Source: Streptomyces sp. G-G2 (lineage in GTDB: Bacteria; Actinomycetota; Actinomycetes; Streptomycetales; Streptomycetaceae). Taken from it: 64,000 nucleotides of DNA. Below are positions 17,724 through 25,825 of this stretch, one piece after another. Location of the stretch: the NCBI RefSeq assembly GCF_030063135.1, contig NZ_JASISO010000003.1, positions 186,001 through 250,000 of the forward strand, written 5' to 3'. The stretch's first letter is position 1. Every line of letters begins with the position of its first letter. The translations under genes were made by a program, and so were the position numbers. Under the pieces are notes generated by a model, which worked only from the letters and a program-made list of their open reading frames with translations, ran no database searches and was not told the origin of the DNA.

Positions 17724-17737
17724 GTTGTATATACAAC
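17724..17737 (-). promoter_or_regulatory. Perfect 14-bp palindrome upstream of the dioxygenase
   Basis: GTTGTATATACAAC, a perfect inverted repeat 29 bp before the dioxygenase start. It is almost identical to the site at 10458-10471 at the far end of the cluster. The central TATACA could be part of the -10 element, so binding would block transcription. Confidence 0.8.
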
Positions 17738-17858
17738 CTCGGCTCCCGGGCAGCGTGGCAGTCGTGAATGACGGCAAGGTGGCGACGGGATGGACGACGG
17801 GACGGGCGAGGGAGGGGACGTACGAGGAGGGAGGAGGGAGGAGGGAGGGCCGGTCCGG

Positions 17859-18230
17859 TTACTGCGGCTGCGGGGCGATGACCACGGCCGTCCCGTAGGC
17901 ACACACCTCGGTCCCCACATCGGCCGCGTCGGTCACGTCGAATCGCATCATCAGCACCGCGTTCGCGCCGCGGGCCTGCGCCTGCTCGATCAGCCGGTCC
18001 ATGGCCTGGTTGCGCGTCTGCACCAGGGTCTTGGTCAGGCCCTTCAGCTCGCCGCCGATCATCGACTTCAGGCCCGCGCCGATCTGGCTGCCCAGGTGCC
18101 GCGAGCGCACGGTGAGGCCGAAGACCTCTCCGATCACCTTCTGTACGTGGTAGCCGGGGACGTCGTTCGTCGTGACGACGAGGACCGGGGACTGCGCCCC
18201 GGTCCCGCCGCCGTAGTCATCGATACCCAT
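17859..18230 (-). CDS. YbjQ/UPF0145-family heavy-metal-binding-domain protein
   Basis: 123 aa from ATG 18228-18230. VVTTNDVPGYHVQKVIGEVF, GLTVRSRHLGSQIGAG and ARGANAVLMMRFDVTD are typical of the YbjQ family, which forms compact oligomers. A metal-binding role has been suggested for the family but is not proven. A longer start at 18266 adds 12 unconserved residues and was rejected. Confidence 0.85.
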   Translation of the reverse strand: MGIDDYGGGTGAQSPVLVVTTNDVPGYHVQKVIGEVFGLTVRSRHLGSQIGAGLKSMIGGELKGLTKTLVQTRNQAMDRLIEQAQARGANAVLMMRFDVTDAADVGTEVCAYGTAVVIAPQPQ

Positions 18231-18276
18231 GCGGGTCACTGTGGTCCCGCAGGGCCCCGTCCGCATCCGGAGAGCG

Positions 18277-18290
18277 GCCGCCCGGGCGGC
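18277..18290 (-). terminator. Short GC hairpin between two minus-strand genes
   Basis: Perfect palindrome GCCGCCCGGGCGGC just downstream of the DUF6204-like gene (stop at 18299). The stem is short with almost no loop, so this is tentative. Confidence 0.35.
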
Positions 18291-18298
18291 GCGTACGG

Positions 18299-18664
18299 TC
18301 AGTCGCGCGGCAGGGCCGCCGCCGCCGCGCGCCGCTGGCGCTTGGCGAGCGGGGCCAGGGAGAGGTCCTGCGACTGGGACGTGATCCGCTTGAAGCCGTA
18401 CCCGCGCTCCTCCAGCCAGGCCTCGGCGGCCAGCTCGGCGCGCGCGCCCGCGTCCAGGATGTCCTCCTCCGTCTCGCCCGATTCCAGGAAGCGGAAGGTG
18501 AAGAACGGCCGGGCCGCGATGTCGTAGGTGAGGCTGCCCGCGGTGGTGAACTCCCCCCGCAGCATGTCGTGCTCCGGGGCTCGGGCGAGCAGCTCGGCGT
18601 GCTGCTCCGGGGTCAGGCCGTCGAAGGAGCCACGAACGGTGATGCGGAAGGTGCGGGTACTCAT
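18299..18664 (-). CDS. DUF6204-like conserved protein
   Basis: 121 aa from ATG 18662-18664. The sequence TFRITVRGSFDGLTPEQHAE, the middle ARPFFTFRFLESGETEED and the tail APLAKRQRRAAA match a small conserved Streptomyces family that I recall as DUF6204. The fold is probably ferredoxin-like. No catalytic motif or function is known to me. Confidence 0.7.
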   Translation of the reverse strand: MSTRTFRITVRGSFDGLTPEQHAELLARAPEHDMLRGEFTTAGSLTYDIAARPFFTFRFLESGETEEDILDAGARAELAAEAWLEERGYGFKRITSQSQDLSLAPLAKRQRRAAAAALPRD

Positions 18665-18727
18665 CCCGCGACTGTAAGCCGGCCCCCCGGGCGGCCGCAC
18701 CACCTTTTCACCCGGCCGTCCGGCTTT

Positions 18728-19465
18728 TCACCCGGCGGTCCGGCGCAGCACCAGGGAGAGGAACCCGAAGCAGTCCCGGTAGCCGCGCAGCCACTCGCCG
18801 CGGCGTTCGGCGGCCGTCTCCAGGGCCCGGGCGCTGTCCGGGTCGTCGGGGTGGTCCAGCGCCCACGCGGCCAGGGCTCCCCAGCACGCCCACTCGTAGC
18901 CGTCCAGTTCCCGTCGGGTACTGACGTGTCCGTGCACCGGGGTCCAGCCCGCCGCCGTGACCAGGTCCAGGGTGTCCGCCAGACCGGCGAAGTCGCCCAG
19001 CACGGCGACGGCCTCCGGCGACGGCTCCCGGTCCCAGAAGCCGTCGCCGATCAGCACCCGGCCGCCCGGGGCGAGGTGGGCCGCGGCGGCGTCGAGCGTC
19101 GGCAGCAGCCCGCCGAAGGCGTGGGCGGACCCCACGCTCAGCACCAGGTCGAAGGAGTGCGGGGCGGTGAACGCCGCGGCCTCCCGCTGGTGCAGCACGA
19201 GGCGGTCCTGGACGCCCCGGGCGCGGGCCGCCGCGGAGGCCTGCTCCAGGGCCTCCCCGGACACGTCGACGCCCTCCGCGCGGACCCCGGGGTGGGCCGA
19301 CAGGGCGCGCAGCAGCCACTCCGCGGGGCCGCAGCCGAGATCGAGCACCCGCTCCCGGCCGAGCGGGAGGCCGTGCTCCAGCAGCGCGCGTACCGCTTCG
19401 TCGTCCAGCGGTGCCTTGACCGGGTGGTGGGCATGGGCGACACGGGAGATCTTTTCGCGATTCAT
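18728..19465 (-). CDS. Class I SAM-dependent methyltransferase
   Basis: 245 aa. SAM motif I VLDLGCGPAEWLLRAL near residue 40, an acidic residue in AEGVDVSGEALEQA (motif II) and FDLVLSVGSAHAFGG (motif IV) define a Rossmann methyltransferase. LAPGGRVLIGDGFWDREPSP is motif V/post-I. The substrate is unknown. It follows the two ATP-grasp genes by 40 bp on the same strand, so they may act on one small-molecule or peptide product. Confidence 0.85.
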   Translation of the reverse strand: MNREKISRVAHAHHPVKAPLDDEAVRALLEHGLPLGRERVLDLGCGPAEWLLRALSAHPGVRAEGVDVSGEALEQASAAARARGVQDRLVLHQREAAAFTAPHSFDLVLSVGSAHAFGGLLPTLDAAAAHLAPGGRVLIGDGFWDREPSPEAVAVLGDFAGLADTLDLVTAAGWTPVHGHVSTRRELDGYEWACWGALAAWALDHPDDPDSARALETAAERRGEWLRGYRDCFGFLSLVLRRTAG

Positions 19466-19505
19466 GGCCGCACCCTCACATCCGGGCCGGCCGGGCGCAT
19501 CCGGT

Positions 19506-20390
19506 TTACCGGGCGGCGGCGGCCGGGTGAGCGGCGGTGGCTCCGGCTTCGGCGGTGGCCCGGTGCACGAGACGGGGGCCGGCCGCGCGGCGCAGGGCCA
19601 GGGCCGCCAGCGCCTCGGGGGCCCCGGCCTGGCCCCGGATGCCGGGGAAGGCGTTGATGTCCACGATCAGCGGATCCCCGCCGCGCACCTCGCTGCCCTC
19701 GCGCTCCCCGGCGGCGATGATGTCTACGCCGTAGACGTCGAGGCCGAAGACCTCGCCGACCCCGCGGACCAGATCGGCCCAGCCCGGCGGCAGGTCGGCG
19801 AGCGCGAGCGGCAGGTTCGGCCCGCGGCCCCCGGGGGACAGCTCGGACCGGCGCAGCGCCGCGAAGACCTGGTCCCCGATCGCCCACAGTTTGTGGTCCC
19901 AGCCGCTGTTGGGCGCGAACTCCTGGACCACGACCGGCTCCCCGGGCCACTCGGCGGCCAGCGCCCGCAGCCGCGCGTCGTCATCGACCCGGGCGACCAG
20001 ATCGCCCCGGCGGCTGTGCCTGCTCTTGATCACGACCGGCCCGGGCAGGGGCGCGCCCGCGGCCAGTTCGGCGAGCGAGCCGTGGAGATGGGTGGGGGCG
20101 AACGGCAGACCGGCGCCGAGCGCGAGCGTCGCCATCGCCGTACGGTCCTGGCACAGCGCGGTGGCGGACGCGGAGTTGACCACGGGGGCCCCGAGCCGCT
20201 CCGCCTCCCGGGCGAGGGCCAGGGCCGGCGGCGTACGGGACTTGAGCAGGTACACGTCGGCGGGCGGACCCGGCAGCTCCGTCAGGGACCGCGGGTCGAG
20301 CGCCTCCACCCGGTGTCCGGGCGTGAGCAGGCCGGTGGCCCCGGCCAGCAGCGGGTGTCCGGGCTCCGGGGTGATCAGCCCGATCCTCAT
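19506..20390 (-). CDS. ATP-grasp ligase, second of a tandem pair
   Basis: 294 aa from ATG 20388-20390, overlapping the upstream ATP-grasp gene by 4 bp. ATP-grasp features: PVVIKSRHSRRGDLVARVDD (nucleotide-binding Lys and loop), VVVQEFAPN, and the metal-binding end GLDVYGVDIIAAGE then LIVDINAFPG. Such enzymes join a carboxylate to an amine through an acylphosphate. Substrates cannot be read here. Confidence 0.83.
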   Translation of the reverse strand: MRIGLITPEPGHPLLAGATGLLTPGHRVEALDPRSLTELPGPPADVYLLKSRTPPALALAREAERLGAPVVNSASATALCQDRTAMATLALGAGLPFAPTHLHGSLAELAAGAPLPGPVVIKSRHSRRGDLVARVDDDARLRALAAEWPGEPVVVQEFAPNSGWDHKLWAIGDQVFAALRRSELSPGGRGPNLPLALADLPPGWADLVRGVGEVFGLDVYGVDIIAAGEREGSEVRGGDPLIVDINAFPGIRGQAGAPEALAALALRRAAGPRLVHRATAEAGATAAHPAAAAR

Positions 20391-21343
20391 ATGGTCTCGC
20401 CGCCCACGGCCCGGGCCGAAGCGGCGGCGGCCGTCGCCACGGTCACCTGCGCCGGGATGGCGACGGTCCGCACGCACCCGACGGCCGCTCCCGCCGTGGC
20501 CGTGGTGCCCGCTGTGCCCGCTGAAACGGACGCTCCCGCTCCGGCGAGGTCCAGCACCGCCCGGGCCACCCGCGCCGCGGCTTCGGGGACCTGGCGGAAG
20601 CTGGGGAAGTCGTTCACGTCGACCACCACCGGCCCGTCCGGCCCGAGGATCACGTCGACCCCGTACAGGTCGAGCCCGTACACCGCGCCCACCCGTACGG
20701 CGATCGCGGCCACTTCGGCGGACAGCGGTACGCGCCGCTCCCGTACCGAGTGGTCCGGGTGCAGCGGCGAGCGGCGCTCGGTGGCGTACAGCTCCCCGCG
20801 GACGCTGTACACCTTGATGTCGGTGCCCCCGTTGGGAACGTACGGCTGGGCGATCAGCATGCCCTCACCGGCCAGTTCCGGAAGCAGTGCGACCAGCCGC
20901 TCCGGCGAGGACACCAGGTGCACGCCCCGCCCGGAGCTGCCGTCGGCGGGCTTGACCACCAGCGGGTACTCCGAGTCCGCCAGCTCCAGCAGCAGTTCCG
21001 GCCGGGCCACCGCGTACGTCGCGGGCAGCGGCAGCCCGCGGCTGCTGCCGAGGGCGGCGGCGAGCGCCTTGTCCCGGACGCCCCGGATCGAGCGGGCGTC
21101 GTTGACCGTGGTCATCCCGGCTCCCGCCGCGGCTTCGAGCAGGGTGAGCCCGGGGCCGCCGGAGACGGTTTTGAGCACCCAGGCGTCGTGGGTGCCCGCG
21201 CGTACCGCCTCGGTCATGCGCAGGAGGGAACCGCCGGGACGCAGCACGTCCACGTGGTGGCCCCACGCGGTCAGCTGCCCGATCACCTCGTTCGGCATGC
21301 CGTCATGGCGGTACTGCTCCTCCACCAGAAAGCAGAGCCTCAT
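20387..21343 (-). CDS. ATP-grasp ligase, first of a tandem pair (RimK-like)
   Basis: 318 aa from ATG 21341-21343, with GGAAGG just upstream; longer in-frame starts enter low-complexity sequence. Features: RSIRGVRDKALA, YPLVVKPADGSSGRGVHLV (ATP-grasp loop), LIAQPYVPNGGTDIKVY, GLDLYGVDVILGPDGPVVVD and VNDFPSFRQVP. It is clearly paralogous to the next gene (GLDxYGVDxI ... VDxNxFP). The last 45 residues are an Ala/Thr/Val-rich tail. No RiPP precursor was recognised nearby. Confidence 0.85.
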   Translation of the reverse strand: MRLCFLVEEQYRHDGMPNEVIGQLTAWGHHVDVLRPGGSLLRMTEAVRAGTHDAWVLKTVSGGPGLTLLEAAAGAGMTTVNDARSIRGVRDKALAAALGSSRGLPLPATYAVARPELLLELADSEYPLVVKPADGSSGRGVHLVSSPERLVALLPELAGEGMLIAQPYVPNGGTDIKVYSVRGELYATERRSPLHPDHSVRERRVPLSAEVAAIAVRVGAVYGLDLYGVDVILGPDGPVVVDVNDFPSFRQVPEAAARVARAVLDLAGAGASVSAGTAGTTATAGAAVGCVRTVAIPAQVTVATAAAASARAVGGETI

Positions 21344-21561
21344 CGACCTTCCCTGTCTGCTCCGGACATCGACCGGTCCGGCCCGGCGAGTTGTGACGTC
21401 ATAGGATGTCATGAACCGCCACGAGCCCGGCATCGGTGCCATGTTCCGCGCTCGATGCCCGGAGGGAGCCTGTCCGGGTACCGGCTCACGCGTCCCGGTT
21501 CGCCCGGCAAAGTGGTCTGGCGGCGGGTGAGTTGGCCCGATCGGCAAACCCTTGGGAATGA

Positions 21562-21577
21562 AGTGGTCTGGACCCTT
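21562..21577 (+). promoter_or_regulatory. DasR-like (dre) site 1 upstream of chitinase
   Basis: AGTGGTCTGGACCCTT resembles the dre consensus ACTGGTCTAGACCACT of the GlcNAc-responsive repressor DasR. A further half site AGTGGTCTGG lies at 21511-21520. Confidence 0.65.
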
Positions 21578-21585
21578 GACCCCGT

Positions 21586-21601
21586 GATGGTCCAGACCAA
21601 T
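21586..21601 (+). promoter_or_regulatory. DasR-like (dre) site 2 upstream of chitinase
   Basis: GATGGTCCAGACCAAT, 48 bp before the chitinase ATG and 8 bp after site 1. The core TGGTCCAGACCA is a perfect palindrome and also resembles the direct-repeat element known from Streptomyces chitinase promoters. Confidence 0.7.
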
Positions 21602-21648
21602 CATGGGGCGTCCCCCACTCGCTCGCTCACGCCCCACCGGGAGCAACG

Positions 21649-23400
21649 ATGAGACGCCCCAGGCCCCTCCACGCCTTACTGGCCGCCCTCTGCACGGTCA
21701 CCGCCTCCGCCGGACTCGTCCTCGGGGCCGAGGCCGCCGCGCACGCCGCCGCGACCCCGCTGCCCGCGCACGTCTTCGCGCCGTACTTCGAGGCGTACTC
21801 CAACGACAGCCCCGCCGACCTCGCGCAGAAGTCCGGCGCCAAGTACCTGACCATGGCCTTCGTGCAGACCGAGGCCAAGGGCTCCTGTACCCCGTACTGG
21901 AACGGATCGACCTCCCAGCCGGTCTCCGCCTCCGTCTTCGGCGCCGACTTCGCCACCATCCGCTCGCGCGGCGGCGACGTCATCCCGTCCTTCGGCGGGT
22001 ACGCGGCCGACAACGGCGGCACCGAGATCGCCGACAGCTGCACCAATGTGGACTCGATCGCCGCCGCCTACGAGAAGGTCATCACGACCTACGACATGGC
22101 GCGCCTGGACATGGACATCGAGGACAACTCGCTGACCAACAAGGCGGGCATCGACCGCCGTAACCAGGCCATCAAGAAGGTCCAGGACTGGGCCGCGGCG
22201 AGCGGTCGCCCCCTGCAGATCTCCTACACCCTGCCCACCACCACGAGCGGCCTCGCGAGCAGCGGCCTCGCCGTCCTCAAGAGCGCGAAGACCGCGGGCG
22301 CGCAGGTCGACGTCGTGAACCTGATGACCTTCGACTACTACGACAACGCCAGTCACAACATGGCGGCCGACACCCAGACCGCCGCCACCGGTCTCTACAA
22401 CCAGCTCGCCGCCCTTTACCCGACGAAGACCCCCGCCCAGCTCTGGGGCACCATCGGCGTCACCGAGATGCCCGGCATCGACGACTTCGGGGCCGCCGAG
22501 ACCTTCACCACCGCCGACGCCACCGCGGTCTACAACTGGGCCGTCGGCAAGGGCGTCAACACCCTCTCCTTCTGGGCCCTCCAGCGCGACAACGGCGGCT
22601 GCCCCGGCACCGGCGGCTCCGACACCTGCTCGGGCATCGCCCAGGACCCCTGGTACTTCACCCACACCTTCGCGCCCTTCACCGGCGGCGGCGGCCCCGT
22701 CGCCGACGACTTCTCCCTCGCCGTCGCCCCCGGCTCGGCCTCGGTCGCCCCGGGCGGCGCCGCCACGGCCACGGTGAGTACGGCCGTCACCTCGGGCAGC
22801 GCGAAGACCCTGGCCCTGACCGCGACCGGAGCGCCGGCCGGGGTGAGTGCCACCCTGAGCCCCGGCTCGGTCACGGCGGGCGGTTCGGCGCAGCTCACCG
22901 TCACCGCGGCGGCCTCGGCCGCGCCGGGCACGTACCCCCTCACAGTCACCGGGACGGCCGGGCAGCTCACCCACTCCACCACCTTCACCCTCACGGTCTC
23001 CGGCCCGGGCGGCGGCAGTGGAGCGCTCGTCAACGGCGGCTTCGAGAGCGGCGCTCTCGCGCCGTGGAGCTGCGAGAGCGGGGGTGCGGTGGTCTCGACC
23101 CCGGCCCACGGGGGCTCGTACGCCCTGAAGACCGCGCCCACCTCCGGGCAGACCGGCGAGTGCGCGCAGACCCTGACGCTCACGCCGAACACCACGTACA
23201 CGCTGAGCGGGTGGGTCCAGGGGAGCTATGCCTACCTGGGCGTGCGCGGCGGCGCCACGGCCAGCGCGTGGACCAGCTCCGCGGCCTGGGCCAAGCTGTC
23301 GGTCCCCTTCACCACGGGGGCCTCCGGCACGGTCACGGTGTACCTGCACGGCTGGTACGGCCAGGGATCCGTCTACGGCGACGACCTCTCGGTCGGCTAG
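21649..23400 (+). CDS. Secreted GH18 chitinase with Ig-like and carbohydrate-binding domains
   Basis: 583 aa. Signal peptide about 1-35 (HALLAALCTVTASAG, AAAHAAA cleavage region). GH18 barrel about 38-345 with catalytic Asp154-x-Asp156-x-Glu158 in LDMDIED and MTFDYYDN. A Thr/Ser/Ala-rich immunoglobulin-like domain spans about 355-445 (VAPGSASVAPGGAATATVST). A CBM4/9-like C-terminal domain begins ALVNGGFESGALAPWSCE. It degrades chitin outside the cell. Two DasR-like sites sit in its promoter and a strong hairpin follows it. Confidence 0.93.
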   Translation: MRRPRPLHALLAALCTVTASAGLVLGAEAAAHAAATPLPAHVFAPYFEAYSNDSPADLAQKSGAKYLTMAFVQTEAKGSCTPYWNGSTSQPVSASVFGADFATIRSRGGDVIPSFGGYAADNGGTEIADSCTNVDSIAAAYEKVITTYDMARLDMDIEDNSLTNKAGIDRRNQAIKKVQDWAAASGRPLQISYTLPTTTSGLASSGLAVLKSAKTAGAQVDVVNLMTFDYYDNASHNMAADTQTAATGLYNQLAALYPTKTPAQLWGTIGVTEMPGIDDFGAAETFTTADATAVYNWAVGKGVNTLSFWALQRDNGGCPGTGGSDTCSGIAQDPWYFTHTFAPFTGGGGPVADDFSLAVAPGSASVAPGGAATATVSTAVTSGSAKTLALTATGAPAGVSATLSPGSVTAGGSAQLTVTAAASAAPGTYPLTVTGTAGQLTHSTTFTLTVSGPGGGSGALVNGGFESGALAPWSCESGGAVVSTPAHGGSYALKTAPTSGQTGECAQTLTLTPNTTYTLSGWVQGSYAYLGVRGGATASAWTSSAAWAKLSVPFTTGASGTVTVYLHGWYGQGSVYGDDLSVG

Positions 23401-23417
23401 CCGGTCCGGCGGACCCG

Positions 23418-23448
23418 GCCCCGCCGCGCGCGGTGAGCGCGGCGGGGC
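23418..23448 (+). terminator. Strong hairpin terminator after chitinase
   Basis: 12-bp stem GCCCCGCCGCGC/GCGCGGCGGGGC with a 7-nt loop, 18 bp after the chitinase stop. No T-tract. Confidence 0.8.
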
Positions 23449-23471
23449 GGCCGTCGGGGCATCCTGATCAC

Positions 23472-24140
23472 ATGACGAGCGAGCGTGAGGTACGGGTCCT
23501 GCGGGCCGCCGACCGGACGGCCGAGGCCTGGAAGAACGGCGGGGGAGTGACCCGGCAGATCGCGGCCCGGCCCGAGGGCCCGGACGCGGCCGGTTTCGCC
23601 TGGCGGGTCAGCCTCGCGGAGGTGGCCGCCGACGGCCCCTTCTCGGCCTTCCCGGGGGTCGACCGCACGCTCACCCTGGCCGAGGGCGCCGGAATGGACC
23701 TCACGGTGGACGGCGTACGGCGTCTGGTGGACGAGCGCTACGTGCCGCAGCGGTTCGCCGGGGACGTGCCGACCGGCTGCCGCCTGATCGCCGGGCCCGT
23801 CGTGAACTTCAACGTCATGTACCGCAGGGACGCCGTCCGGGCGGAGGTGTCCGTCGTACGGGGCGACCTCGCCCTCACGGTTCCGCCGGGCGCCGGCGCC
23901 CTGCTCGTGGTCGCCCTGGCCGGGCCGGTGCTCCTGGACGGGCCCGGTCTGGCGGAGGGGCCCGGGCTGTCGGGGGAGCCCTGCCTGTCGGGGGAAGCCT
24001 GCGTACCGGGGGACCCTCCGGGCGGCCCCGTCCGGCTGGGAACGTACGACGCCCTGCTCGCCACGGGGGGCGAGCAGGGCGTCCTCCACCTGGGCGCGGA
24101 AGGCCGCGCGGCGGTGGTCCGGTTCACACCGGGCGGGTGA
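23472..24140 (+). CDS. HutD/Ves-family cupin-like protein
   Basis: 222 aa from ATG 23472. EAWKNGGGVTRQIAARPEG and FAWRVSLAEVAADGPFSAFP are the HutD/Ves signature; GPVVNFNVMYRRD is a second family block. HutD proteins accompany histidine-utilisation genes in proteobacteria, and Ves is cold-induced in E. coli; no hut gene is near here. A Gly/Pro-Gly-Leu-rich insertion (about 165-185) is low-complexity. Function unresolved. Confidence 0.85.
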   Translation: MTSEREVRVLRAADRTAEAWKNGGGVTRQIAARPEGPDAAGFAWRVSLAEVAADGPFSAFPGVDRTLTLAEGAGMDLTVDGVRRLVDERYVPQRFAGDVPTGCRLIAGPVVNFNVMYRRDAVRAEVSVVRGDLALTVPPGAGALLVVALAGPVLLDGPGLAEGPGLSGEPCLSGEACVPGDPPGGPVRLGTYDALLATGGEQGVLHLGAEGRAAVVRFTPGG

Positions 24141-24155
24141 TGCGGGTGCTGCGGG

Positions 24156-25661
24156 TCAGACGACGTCGGCGCCCTGGGGCGTCTTCGCGGGCACGCTCTG
24201 CGGTCGCGGCGCGCTCGCCTCGACCACGCGCGGACCGGTCTTGCCGCGCAGACCGAGCCAGCTGATCATCGCGACCAGGGCGAAGGCGACGGCGCCGATG
24301 CCGAAGGTCAGGGTGAATCCCGATTCGGCGGGCAGCGGGGGAACTCCGGCGGGCAGGTGCTCGATCGTCTTGGACGCCAGGATCGTGGTGACGATCGCGC
24401 TGCCGATCGCGCTGCCGGTGGAGCGGGAGATGGAGTTGATGCCGTTGGCGATGCCGCTCTGGTGGTGCGGGACGCTCGCCATGATGACGGCGGGCATGGC
24501 CGCGTAACCGAAGCTGACGGCCGCGCCGACGACGACGCCCGCGCCGATCACCGAGAAGGTGTGCTCGTGGTCGAGCGCCAGCCAGCCGAAGCCCACGGCG
24601 CCGAGTCCGGCGGCCACGGCGAGCGCGATCCGCGGCCCGCGGTGACGCACCAGCTGACCGCCGACGGGGGAGGCCAGCAGCGAGACGATCGCACCGGGCA
24701 GCAGGAACTGGACCGAGGCGCGCAGGATCGAGGCGTCGAAGCCGTAGCCGGTGAGGGCCTTGGGCATCTGCACGAGGTAGGAGACGCCCAGGAAGTTCGC
24801 GAACATCCCGAAGCCGACGAGGATGCCCGCGAGGTTCGCCATCAGCACCGGCCGGTGCACGAACATCCGCATGTCGACCAGTGGCTCGCGGACCTTCAGT
24901 TCGGTGAAGACCCATACGCCGCCCATGACCACGGCGCCCGCGAAGCTGCCCAGGGTGCGGCCCGAGGACCAGCCCCACTCGTGGCCCTGCGAGATCGGCA
25001 GCAGGAGCAGCAGCAGGGCGATGCCGAGGGTCAGCGCGCCCAGGATGTCCGTGCGGCCGCCGGTCTTGTGGCGGGTGGCCGGGACCAGGAAGGCGACCGC
25101 GAGGAGGGCGAGGACGGCGAAGCCGGTCGCCATCCAGAACGCGTTGCGGTAGTCGGCGTCGGGGCCGGAGGTGAGCAGGCCGGTCGCCACGAGCGCCAGC
25201 CCGCTGCCGAACGCGAGGGTGCCGCTGACCAGGGCCATCGCCCCGGGAAGCTTCTCCGGGCGGACCTCCTCGCGCAGCACCGACAGGGCCAGCGGGAAGA
25301 TCGCGGTGGCCGCTCCCTGGAGCACCCGGCCCAGGATCAGCAGCGGCAGCGAGGTGGCCAGCGCGGCGACGACGGAACCGACGACCATCACACCGAGGAC
25401 GGCGATCAGGGTCGGCTTCTTGCCGTGCTGGTCGCCGAAGCGGCCGAGCAGCGGGGTGAAGACCGCCGCGGACAGCAGGGTGGCGGTGGTCACCCAGCTC
25501 ACGTTGGCGGTGGTCGTGCCGAGGTCGGTCCGGATCAGACCCAGGATCGGGACGGGCAGGGTCTGCATCATCGACACGACCATGGCGGCGAGGCTCAGGG
25601 CGAAGACGATGACCGTCTCGTTCCTGTGCCCGGCGGCGGGGGCGGATGCGGGGGTGCTCAT
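24156..25661 (-). CDS. MFS multidrug-type transporter (DHA2/EmrB-QacA-like)
   Basis: 501 aa with about 14 predicted membrane segments. Loop motif LGRFGDQHGKKPTL near residue 72 and motif C-like GSGLALVATGLL support a drug:H+ antiporter. It is divergent from the MarR gene at 25826, and the intervening 164 bp carries repeated TTGA-N5-TCAA sites. Export of an unknown toxic or signalling molecule under MarR control is likely. Confidence 0.9.
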   Translation of the reverse strand: MSTPASAPAAGHRNETVIVFALSLAAMVVSMMQTLPVPILGLIRTDLGTTTANVSWVTTATLLSAAVFTPLLGRFGDQHGKKPTLIAVLGVMVVGSVVAALATSLPLLILGRVLQGAATAIFPLALSVLREEVRPEKLPGAMALVSGTLAFGSGLALVATGLLTSGPDADYRNAFWMATGFAVLALLAVAFLVPATRHKTGGRTDILGALTLGIALLLLLLPISQGHEWGWSSGRTLGSFAGAVVMGGVWVFTELKVREPLVDMRMFVHRPVLMANLAGILVGFGMFANFLGVSYLVQMPKALTGYGFDASILRASVQFLLPGAIVSLLASPVGGQLVRHRGPRIALAVAAGLGAVGFGWLALDHEHTFSVIGAGVVVGAAVSFGYAAMPAVIMASVPHHQSGIANGINSISRSTGSAIGSAIVTTILASKTIEHLPAGVPPLPAESGFTLTFGIGAVAFALVAMISWLGLRGKTGPRVVEASAPRPQSVPAKTPQGADVV

Positions 25662-25720
25662 GGCTGAGGGGACCTTCTCATGGCTTCAGGTTGCTGCGGG
25701 GTGCTTCAGAGCGCGGATGC

Positions 25721-25733
25721 TTGAGTGCATCAA
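25721..25733 (+). promoter_or_regulatory. MarR-type operator candidate 1 (TTGA-N5-TCAA)
   Basis: TTGAGTGCATCAA, extended by one G/C pair on each side (GCTTGA...TCAAGC). Located between the MFS and MarR starts. Confidence 0.65.
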
Positions 25734-25769
25734 GCAGTTGGTTCAGGGGGTGACGGTAGACCTGGATAG

Positions 25770-25782
25770 TTAAGGACGTCAA
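25770..25782 (+). promoter_or_regulatory. MarR-type operator candidate 2 (degenerate)
   Basis: TTAAGGACGTCAA keeps the TTnA-N5-TCAA layout with one mismatch. It lies between the two perfect sites. Confidence 0.45.
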
Positions 25783-25790
25783 GTAAATGA

Positions 25791-25803
25791 TTGATGACCT
25801 CAA
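25791..25803 (+). promoter_or_regulatory. MarR-type operator candidate 3 (TTGA-N5-TCAA)
   Basis: TTGATGACCTCAA, perfect arms, 22 bp before the preferred marR start. It would overlap the promoter or leader of marR, giving autoregulation. Confidence 0.65.
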
Positions 25804-25825
25804 GCACCATGGGTACACTCCCGGC

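Noticed and set aside
21344..21640. Hidden graspetide precursor upstream of the ATP-grasp genes
   Set aside because: Frames here are short, Arg/Pro-rich and lack Asp/Glu-Thr core repeats; the region is better explained as promoter with DasR-like sites.
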